A stretch of DNA of 64,000 nt. Source: Clostridia bacterium. Its GTDB lineage: Bacteria; Bacillota; Clostridia; Christensenellales; UBA1242. The notes below the pieces were generated by a model that saw only the letters and a list, made by a program, of their open reading frames with translations, ran no database searches and was not told where the DNA came from. The DNA lies in contig JALOBO010000001.1 in the NCBI GenBank assembly GCA_023228225.1, forward strand, positions 1 to 64,000, read 5' to 3'. Shown one piece after another: positions 21,034 through 26,965 of the stretch (position 1 is the stretch's first letter; each line of letters opens with the position of its first letter). The position numbers and the translations under genes are program-made.

Positions 21034-21597
21034 TTATTTTTTTAATGCCAAATTATAAATTGCAAATGCTATGTTATCCGGATTAGCAATGCTTTCTTCA
21101 TCAATCGCAATAACTGATATCACCATCTTGCAGTTTTCAGATATTTCGGTATATTGCATTGTTGCTGTTCTTGTTACAACAAATACTTGATTGGCAACTA
21201 AATTAAGTGAAAACTTATCATTAATAGATTTAGATCCATCTTCATAATTAATGTTAAAAGTTAAGTTTCCGCTTTGTGTAGATTTTAATTTAAAACTAAT
21301 TTCACGCAATTTAAGCGAACTCTCGGACAAATCCAATTTCCCAGAAAATTCTACGATGCTATAATACATTTGTTTTTCAGCGTTATATTTACTTTGCGTA
21401 AAATCTGTAAGTGGTTTGGTATAAATTCCATTTTGACCTTCGGTATCGCCGGCATTTACAATAGTAACTTGCACATTTTGAGAAAAATAATTTTCAACCT
21501 TTACATTATAAGTTAATGTTACAATAAAAATAATGCTTGCTACTAGCAAAAATGATAATAAAACAATAATGTATTTTTTAATGTCTGCACTTATCAC
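21034..21597 (-). CDS. Membrane-anchored extracellular protein of unknown function
   Basis: This 187-residue protein has one N-terminal membrane helix (about residues 9-30, preceded by Lys). A beta-rich, Asn/Ser/Thr-rich domain follows that should lie outside the cell. No lipobox or sorting motif is seen and no family is recognised. It sits 52 bp downstream of a signal peptidase I gene on the same strand. The co-location suggests the protein is exported together with, or processed by, that peptidase, but the helix has no clear cleavage site. Confidence 0.6.
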   Translation of the reverse strand: MISADIKKYIIVLLSFLLVASIIFIVTLTYNVKVENYFSQNVQVTIVNAGDTEGQNGIYTKPLTDFTQSKYNAEKQMYYSIVEFSGKLDLSESSLKLREISFKLKSTQSGNLTFNINYEDGSKSINDKFSLNLVANQVFVVTRTATMQYTEISENCKMVISVIAIDEESIANPDNIAFAIYNLALKK

Positions 21598-21649
21598 TGT
21601 AATACCCCTATAATTATATTAGCATAAAACTTTACATTTAAAAAGATGT

Positions 21650-22384
21650 TTAAAAAATTTTATTTAAATACACTTTTATCATTCCAATTATTTTTTGATT
21701 ATAATGTTCTATCATTCCAGTTTGATATCTAATAATTATTTCTACTTTTCCTAATAATTTGCTTAAATCATACGGACCATTATCAGAACTATCCTCGCTA
21801 TCTGTTCTATTATCGCCCATTATAAATATTTCATTATTGCCAATTGTTATGCTCCCGTCTGCGTTAACCCTTGAAGCGTTTTCAATTTTGTAATTGTTAA
21901 AAGATTCAAAATGTTCATAAAGATTAGTGGTTGAAAGTGCAAAATTAAGATATCCCGATTCATCTAATAATTCACCATTAAGCAAAACTCTATAATGCAG
22001 ATTTACGTTTACCCCATTCCAGTTTTCATCTTCTACAATGTTTATGGTGTCTCCGGGTAACGCGATTACACGCTTGATAACATAGTATGTGGTTTTTTCT
22101 ATAACCGCAATATCGCCATGCATCACATTTGAATTCCCGTTTACATATACCACATCACTGTTATTTGAACCAGTGATATTTAAAGTAGGTTTCATTGATG
22201 GGCCAATTACTGTACTAAGAGTATAAATAGATGAAAATATTGAACTTAATATTGTAAAAAGAACAAATGCTACAAATAGTACATTCATTAAATTTTCTTT
22301 AATATTTACGTTTCTAATTTCATGCACATTGCACATTTGCGGAGAATAATTTCCAAATTCTATCTTTTTGCCACAATATTTCAT
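21650..22384 (-). CDS. lepB: Signal peptidase I
   Basis: Removes signal peptides from secreted proteins at the outer face of the membrane. The 244-residue protein has one membrane helix (about residues 33-58), then the catalytic Ser in GPSMKPT (Ser63) and the general-base Lys in YVIKRVIALPGD (Lys104). The box E motif MGDNRTDSEDSSD follows near residue 200. The N-terminal 30 residues before the helix carry two Cys (CGKK and a later Cys) and are longer than usual for Gram-positive enzymes. It lies just outside the left end of the genomic island and may form an operon with the downstream membrane protein gene. Confidence 0.92.
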   Translation of the reverse strand: MKYCGKKIEFGNYSPQMCNVHEIRNVNIKENLMNVLFVAFVLFTILSSIFSSIYTLSTVIGPSMKPTLNITGSNNSDVVYVNGNSNVMHGDIAVIEKTTYYVIKRVIALPGDTINIVEDENWNGVNVNLHYRVLLNGELLDESGYLNFALSTTNLYEHFESFNNYKIENASRVNADGSITIGNNEIFIMGDNRTDSEDSSDNGPYDLSKLLGKVEIIIRYQTGMIEHYNQKIIGMIKVYLNKIF

Positions 22385-22615
22385 AATTAGTCCTTTTTAA
22401 TTATTGTATCTTGTAATAAAATTATTATATCAAAAAAAGCCAATTATGTTAAATGCTTTTTACTACTTAGTATTAAAATATTTCTACAAAATAATTTAAC
22501 TAAGTGCATTCATAAACATTTTTATTAAAAACCACCAAATCGTATTTTTAGAAATTTATAAAAACAAAAATAATTACCATATATAATATATAACCGCATT
22601 TTTGCTTTTATAATA

Positions 22616-22644
22616 TTGACTTTAAAATATAGTTAATATATACT
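22616..22644 (+). promoter_or_regulatory. Promoter of the split tRNA-Arg(UCG)
   Basis: TTGACT (22616-22621), 17-bp spacer, TATACT (22639-22644), 13 bp before the tRNA 5' end. It survived the integration and would now transcribe the broken tRNA and the intact tRNA behind it. Confidence 0.7.
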
Positions 22645-22657
22645 TACTTAGTTTTAA

Positions 22658-22700
22658 GCACCATTAGCGCAACTGGATAGAGCATTGGTCTTCGGAACCA
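22658..22700 (+). pseudogene. tRNA-Arg(UCG) 5' half, disrupted by integration
   Basis: Acceptor GCACCAT, D arm GCGC-AACTGGATA-GAGC and the anticodon arm TTGGT-CTTCGGA-ACCA are all present. The sequence after 22700 then no longer fits: there is no ATGGTGC to pair with the acceptor and no CCA. The missing part (ACCAA, T arm AGGGG/CCCTT, ATGGTGC-ACCA) is found at 57382-57426. Joined through the shared CTTCGGAACCA the halves give a perfect cloverleaf. This marks attL. Confidence 0.88.
22690..22700. repeat. attL core
   Basis: CTTCGGAACCA, spanning the anticodon loop and the 3' side of its stem. It is identical to 57382-57392. Tyrosine integrases commonly cross over in tRNA anticodon arms. Confidence 0.8.
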
Positions 22701-22745
22701 CTCTTTGCGGGTTCGCAATTCGTACCAAAAAATTTAGATAACTAT

Positions 22746-22820
22746 GCACCCATAGTGAAGTGGATATCACAATGGTCTTCGAAACCATTATCCCAAGTTC
22801 GAGTCTTGGTGGGTGCACCA
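22746..22820 (+). tRNA. tRNA-Arg(TCG), intact, probably carried by the island
   Basis: A complete 75-nt cloverleaf with encoded CCA. Acceptor is GCACCCA/TGGGTGC, D stem GTGA/TCAC, anticodon stem ATGGT/ACCAT with loop CTTCGAA (anticodon TCG), and T stem CCAAG/CTTGG. It differs at many positions from the split gene 45 bp upstream but decodes the same codons. It can therefore replace the function lost on integration. No separate promoter is seen; read-through from 22616 would express it. Confidence 0.95.
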
Positions 22821-22985
22821 GAAAGCCTTATTTTATGGGCATTGTAGCGGTTTTTAACAGTCGCTACTTTTTTTATATTTTGCCAAAAATTCGAACCCGA
22901 AAAACGGTTTTTTGCTTAATTAAAAACACCATTTTTCGAACCTGCAAAATGCGCAAATTTGAGTGGCGACACTCAAAAAAGTGCG

Positions 22986-23007
22986 TTTGTCACGAATTTG
23001 TCACGAA
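22986..23007. repeat. Tandem 11-bp repeat, candidate integrase arm-type sites (left)
   Basis: TTTGTCACGAA occurs twice head-to-tail (22986-22996, 22997-23007), followed by TTTGCAAGAA. TCACGAATTT and TGCAAGAA recur at the right end of the island (57176-57200), and CGAACCTGCAA occurs at both ends (22937-22947 and 57355-57365). Short repeats shared by both flanks of att sites are what integrases of this class bind. Confidence 0.5.
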
Positions 23008-23097
23008 TTTTTTCAAAATTTTTGCAAGAATGCCATATTTTATCGTATGTTTACGCCTGTTATTTTTTGGTGATTTTTGCAAAAAATCTGCAAACGA

Positions 23098-23133
23098 TAA
23101 AAAAGGCAAGAGTTTTTAACCCTTGCCTTTTTT
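23098..23133 (-). terminator. Terminator of the integrase operon
   Basis: GGCAAG/CTTGCC stem with an inner GTT/AAC, flanked by A and T runs, immediately after the integrase stop. It is symmetrical enough to act in both directions. Confidence 0.8.
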
Positions 23134-24384
23134 TTACATTTCAGACTCATCTTGCTTTCTTTTTTTTCGTTTTTCTTCAAGCAGTCTTTCCAGTTCTTTA
23201 ATTTCTTCGTCAATCACTTGGTTATCATCTTTTTTGCTTAGCATGGAACTTATAATATTTGCCGATTCTATTTTTGCTGAGAAATCAAGGTGCGAATAGA
23301 TGTCTGCTGTTGTGCTGAAATTGGAATGCCCTAGCCACTCCTGAATGTTTTTCATTGGCACGCCACTTGCAACAAGCAAACTTGCGCAAGAGTGCCTAAG
23401 GTCATGAAAACGAATGTGTTTTAAATTATTTTCTTTAAGCAGTTCCCTAAATTTATTTGATACATAATCTGGTTTTATGATGTCGCCAATATCATCAACA
23501 AAAACATAATCTGAGTATTTCTTGTTATAACTTCTTCCATACATAAGTTTATTATCTTCAATCTCTTCTTTTCTCTCTAAAAGCAATTTTTCAATTTCTG
23601 GTAATAGTGGCAACTTTCTATGGCTCGAAGTTGTTTTTAAAGTGTCAGACAAGTATACTATTCCTTCAACGGTTAAAACCTTATGGCTGATAGAAATAAC
23701 TTTATTATCAAAATCTATTGCGCTCCACTTAATGCCAATGAGTTCGCTCCTTCTAAAACCATAATATGCGGCTACTCGCACAATTAAACCAATCGCTGTT
23801 TTGTCGGTCACCTTAAATAGTTCATCTAACTCGTTCTTGTTGTAATAACTCATTTTAGTTTTCTCTTTTTTTATCTTTGGCAAAAATTCATAAGGGTTTT
23901 TAGCTATTAAATCATCTCTATATGCCTGCCTTAATGCGGGTGATAAAATGGTTGCATGATGTTTTAATGTCATGTTTTTATTACCTCGCTCTTTTTTAAG
24001 ATAATCATAGAAGTTTAGTATATGTTGATATGTAATATCTTTTAGTTTTTGCTTTTTTCCAAAATACAATTTCATCACTTTATAGCATGTCATATAAGCG
24101 CGATAAACAGAGGGTGAAACTTCTGCTTTCTTATGCTCCAAGTAGTCTTTTACATAATCAACAAATATAATGTCATTGCTGGTTTTAGGCTTTTCGGCAA
24201 CTTGAATATTTTCATTTGGTTTAAAGGTTTCTAATTGTTCTTGCAAAAATCCTTGCGCCTCTTTTTTGTTCCCTCTTTCACTTAATCCAGTTGGAATCCA
24301 CTTTTGCTTATATCTTCCAAGGTCATCCTTATAATTTATAACGGCATAAAACAAACCGTTTTTAACTTTTAATCTTCCTGTCAT
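23134..24384 (-). CDS. int: Site-specific tyrosine recombinase / integrase (Tn916-type)
   Basis: Catalyses integration and, with an excisionase, excision of the island. The 416-residue protein has an N-terminal arm-DNA-binding domain (about residues 3-50), a SAM-like core-binding domain (about 70-165) and a complete catalytic domain. The catalytic residues are Arg211 in GFRRSEL, Lys250, His327 and Arg330 in HDLRH, His353 in LGHSN and the nucleophile Tyr363 in DIYSH. The C-terminal 30 residues are very basic. Its stop faces attL, 434 bp from the core, as is usual for tRNA-targeting integrases. It overlaps the excisionase gene by 4 bp. Confidence 0.95.
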   Translation of the reverse strand: MTGRLKVKNGLFYAVINYKDDLGRYKQKWIPTGLSERGNKKEAQGFLQEQLETFKPNENIQVAEKPKTSNDIIFVDYVKDYLEHKKAEVSPSVYRAYMTCYKVMKLYFGKKQKLKDITYQHILNFYDYLKKERGNKNMTLKHHATILSPALRQAYRDDLIAKNPYEFLPKIKKEKTKMSYYNKNELDELFKVTDKTAIGLIVRVAAYYGFRRSELIGIKWSAIDFDNKVISISHKVLTVEGIVYLSDTLKTTSSHRKLPLLPEIEKLLLERKEEIEDNKLMYGRSYNKKYSDYVFVDDIGDIIKPDYVSNKFRELLKENNLKHIRFHDLRHSCASLLVASGVPMKNIQEWLGHSNFSTTADIYSHLDFSAKIESANIISSMLSKKDDNQVIDEEIKELERLLEEKRKKRKQDESEM

Positions 24385-24593
24385 AACTGCTTGCCTCCGT
24401 AAATATAAGCAATCACATTCAGTTTGGAAATTTTGTAGTCCTTGCCTATTTTAATAGACTTAATAACTCCACTCTTTAATAGCTCATAAGTCTTTGTTCT
24501 TTTTATTCCAAGCATCTTGGCAAGTTCTTGCACATTAACACAGTCTGGGTATTCTTTAAACATAAAGTTTGTCATTTCATTTGTATTCATCAT
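24381..24593 (-). CDS. xis: Excisionase-like helix-turn-helix protein
   Basis: A 70-residue protein with the compact winged-helix of the excisionase/MerR-like DNA-binding family (VNVQELAKMLGIKRTKTYELLKSGVIKSIKIGKDYKIS, about residues 18-54). Such proteins bend DNA at att sites and steer the integrase toward excision. I prefer the ATG at 24593 (or 24590), which follows GAGGCGGAG, over the GTG at 24605 that would overlap this site. It is translationally coupled: it overlaps int by 4 bp and starts just after the stop of the upstream gene. Confidence 0.85.
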   Translation of the reverse strand: MMNTNEMTNFMFKEYPDCVNVQELAKMLGIKRTKTYELLKSGVIKSIKIGKDYKISKLNVIAYIYGGKQL

Positions 24594-24601
24594 GCTCCGC
24601 C

Positions 24602-25294
24602 TCACATTTCCATGTCAGACTTAGACTTTCTATCCATCTGACTTCCTTCAAGTAAATTGTTTAGTGCAGTTACAAACCTTTTATTTCTAAACAAGTTATA
24701 CCCGTTATAAATATTTTTTGGTCTGTTAAATTTGTGGTCAAATCGCGTCCAAGCACGGTAGTAGTCATAATCTCTCGCCTGATTGCAAATGAAGCCTTCT
24801 AGGCTTAATTTAAGCCCTGAAAGCAGTATCGGTGGCAAATTGTTATCTCTGCACAAATATCTTATGTTTCTACTTAGTGTATTCACATTCATTCGTGTGC
24901 CGTTTTTCTTTAAGCAAACAAAATTGATGTTCTCATCATTGCCATTCTCTTCAAGATTAATTTCTTGCTGTTCTTTTAACTCTATAAGTAGTTTTTTAAT
25001 GTTTGGCAAAAGCGGAAACTCTCTTTTTAGTTCAGTCAACTTTTCAATGTGCCAGCTGTAATAAAACTTATTTAATACTACATATGATACTGGGCAAATT
25101 GTAATTGTGTCATTTTCAAAATCAATATCTTGCCACTCCAAACTCATTAGTTCAAGCCTAGAAAACTGATATGCCAAAATCAATTTAAAATACACCTCAT
25201 ACATGTTTCCTTTAATTGCTTTCAAAAAAGTTTTTACTTCGTCAAGGTTAAAAGATTGATCGTTTTTTATAGGGTTATTCTTTTTACTTATCAT
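24602..25294 (-). CDS. Degenerate tyrosine-recombinase paralogue
   Basis: A 230-residue protein clearly related to the catalytic domain of the neighbouring integrase. It has the same INFLKLILAY-(x)F-(x)R(x)EL-(x)LEWQDIDFEND plan, the PLLPNIKKLL stretch and a C-terminal DHKFNRPKNIY. The catalytic positions are altered: the first Arg is Ser (QFSRLEL against GFRRSEL), and the HxxR motif reads SGLK. A Tyr-containing end is kept. It also lacks the N-terminal arm-binding domain. It probably cannot cut DNA and may act as a structural or regulatory partner. The ATG at 25294 is preferred because AAAAGGA lies 8 nt upstream. First gene of the recombination operon. Confidence 0.75.
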   Translation of the reverse strand: MISKKNNPIKNDQSFNLDEVKTFLKAIKGNMYEVYFKLILAYQFSRLELMSLEWQDIDFENDTITICPVSYVVLNKFYYSWHIEKLTELKREFPLLPNIKKLLIELKEQQEINLEENGNDENINFVCLKKNGTRMNVNTLSRNIRYLCRDNNLPPILLSGLKLSLEGFICNQARDYDYYRAWTRFDHKFNRPKNIYNGYNLFRNKRFVTALNNLLEGSQMDRKSKSDMEM

Positions 25295-25334
25295 TATTTT
25301 TTTCCTTTTCCATTTTAGTTTCATCTCAGTCAGT

Positions 25335-25365
25335 TATCTCTTTCAAATAATGATATCTCTTTCAA
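25335..25365. repeat. Two direct repeats before the recombination operon
   Basis: TATCTCTTTCAA at 25335-25346 and 25354-25365, 19 bp apart, 40-70 bp before the recombinase start. Their position suggests an operator of the operon. Confidence 0.45.
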
Positions 25366-25425
25366 TGGTTAGTTTTCTTTTTCTGCCACCTCCTCATTTT
25401 TTATATCTCTAATTCATTAACGCCT

Positions 25426-25701
25426 CTCTATAATAGTGGTTTTTGTAAACTATTTTTAGGGCAATTTAACGCAATCTCAATAAGCACAAAACAACCTTTC
25501 ATAGCACAAAAACATATTTTCCCCCTCTATAATAGTGCTTTTTGTAAACCCCCTTTTGGCATAAATTAGGGTAAAAACACGCTTTTTCACTCTTTTTACG
25601 CTCTCACCAAAACACCTAAAACCCTTTATTTATAAGGCTTTTACAACTTTTAAAAATTTTTTTGTAAATTCGCAAAAAACACCCTATTTTGTAAACCCCC
25701 T
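25426..25701. repeat. Iteron-like repeats upstream of the recombination operon
   Basis: A 25-bp unit at 25426-25450 recurs at 25525-25549 with 24 of 25 bases equal; it contains TATAATAGTG and ends TTTTTGTAAAC. A partial third copy, TTTTGTAAACCCCCT, lies at 25687-25701. The units are 99 bp apart. The stretch 25366-25830 has no gene. The repeats may bind the excisionase or a replication or partition protein, or may be paired promoters. Confidence 0.5.
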
Positions 25702-25830
25702 AAAGGCTAAAAACTAGTTTTGCTTAATAATGATTTTGGAAAACACTAGGTTTTTAATTTAATGAATATTTATTATCTTTTTCAATTATTTGTGGTAAAC
25801 TTAGTTAATAAAATTTGGTGGTATGTATTT

Positions 25831-26313
25831 ATGAAAAACATAATTATTGTGGACATGCAAAAAGGGTTTATAAATAAAAATAATAAGCATTTAGTAAATA
25901 AAATTAATAATTACTTAAATGAAAGCAAATTTAACAATATTTTTTACACAAAGTTTTATAACAATGATAATAGCCCATTTTTTAATATTTTAAAATGGAA
26001 TGGCATGATTTCATTAGAAGATTTAGAATTTGTTGTTAAAATAAATCCTATGTGTGAAATATTAGAGAAAAATACCTATGGTTTAAATATGGAACAGATA
26101 AACTTTCTAAAAGAATTAAATATAAATGAAGTAGAAATATGTGGCACTGATACAGATGCTTGCGTTTTAACAATTGCATACCAATTATTTGATAACAATA
26201 TTAAACCCATTATTCTATCTGATCTTTGTGCATCATCTTCAAAAGATAAAAACATTCATTATAATGCTTTGCAAATAATGAGAAGGTCCTTCGGTAATGA
26301 TTGTATTAAATAG
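25831..26313 (+). CDS. Cysteine hydrolase of the isochorismatase family
   Basis: Members hydrolyse amides such as nicotinamide or ureido compounds, or isochorismate. The 160-residue protein is short for the family but keeps the catalytic triad: Asp8 in VDMQKGF, Lys80 in LEKNTYG and Cys111 in CGTDTDACV. The chosen start, ATG 25831, follows GGTGG at 25817-25821; the longer open frame from 25762 adds a hydrophobic stretch with no ribosome-binding site. It is the only plus-strand gene in the left third of the island. Substrate unknown; a nicotinamidase-like role is possible. Confidence 0.8.
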   Translation: MKNIIIVDMQKGFINKNNKHLVNKINNYLNESKFNNIFYTKFYNNDNSPFFNILKWNGMISLEDLEFVVKINPMCEILEKNTYGLNMEQINFLKELNINEVEICGTDTDACVLTIAYQLFDNNIKPIILSDLCASSSKDKNIHYNALQIMRRSFGNDCIK

Positions 26314-26411
26314 TAGAATGTTACATAATACTTTTTTACAAAAATGTAATTATATTTCTTCTTTTCTCTTTAAAGGGGCAATGATATTTTTTGATTAAAA
26401 TCTTTATAAAA

Positions 26412-26745
26412 CGGAAGCGGGTTTCCCGTCTTCCCGTAAAAAAAGTAGGGTGCAATAAAATGTTTCATTTTGTAACACTAGGCAAAGTGGCTGTTTCAGT
26501 AAAAGTGCCTATTTTAAGCCGCTTACAGCCCGCTAAAATTCATTTTGTTGCACTCCTTTTCCTGCTTAATAAATTTCTCTCCACTTTTTGCCATAAAAGC
26601 ACTCTAATTTCTTACTTCTTTCGTCATTCCTCCCTATGGTTGATTTGTTCCCCTATAACTTTGTTACTTGCCAACAAACGCGCGCAAATTGCTTTAATCC
26701 ATAAACTTCACCTCCTTATTAAATATACTTTTACTATCCATAGGG
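26412..26745 (+). ncRNA. Putative structured RNA in the island
   Basis: The gene-free stretch 26314-26916 holds extensive pairing. A GC-rich hairpin lies at 26412-26436. A 15-bp stem with minor mismatches (26448-26462 with 26541-26556) encloses AGGCA/TGCCT (26480-26484/26506-26510) and GGCTGT/ACAGCC (26489-26494/26525-26530). These last two cross and could form a pseudoknot. A long-range stem, CCCTATGG/CCATAGGG, joins 26632-26639 with 26738-26745. A pyrimidine-rich single strand lies between. An open frame at 26391-26771 has no ribosome-binding site and no protein-like composition. RNA family not recognised; strand is uncertain. Confidence 0.42.
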
Positions 26746-26910
26746 TAACTCGCCAACATATAGTTTTTTAACCCCCTATACTTATACGGACAATTTTCAC
26801 CCTATCTACAAGGTTTTTTATAAAAGTTTTTTAAACTTTTTAATATTTTTTCATACCAATGTAATAATGAGCGTTACACTGAAAAAACTATTAAACCTTA
26901 TTTAGAGTAT

Positions 26911-26950
26911 AAAAAGCCCGCGTTATCAATGGGTGATAACGCGGGAAAAT
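26911..26950. terminator. Bidirectional terminator after res
   Basis: Perfect 12-bp GC-rich stem (26917-26928/26934-26945), 5-nt loop, with a T-run on the minus strand directly after it and an AT-rich tract on the plus strand. It ends the restriction operon and possibly the RNA opposite. Confidence 0.85.
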
Positions 26951-26965
26951 TTATTTTTTATTTAA

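Noticed and set aside
22701..22730. The broken tRNA at 22658 might still be functional with its new 3' part
   Set aside because: The new sequence cannot pair with the acceptor GCACCAT and lacks a CCA end; its T stem would rely on G-T pairs.
22760..23119. 119-residue open frame starting inside tRNA-Arg(TCG)
   Set aside because: It begins in an intact tRNA and runs through the att arm; no ribosome-binding site and low-complexity Phe/Lys sequence.
25335..25549. CRISPR array
   Set aside because: Only two or three copies, irregular spacing of 19 or 99 bp, no cas genes; these are operator- or iteron-like repeats.
26391..26771. 126-residue open frame on the plus strand
   Set aside because: No ribosome-binding site, odd composition, and it coincides with the paired segments of the putative structured RNA.
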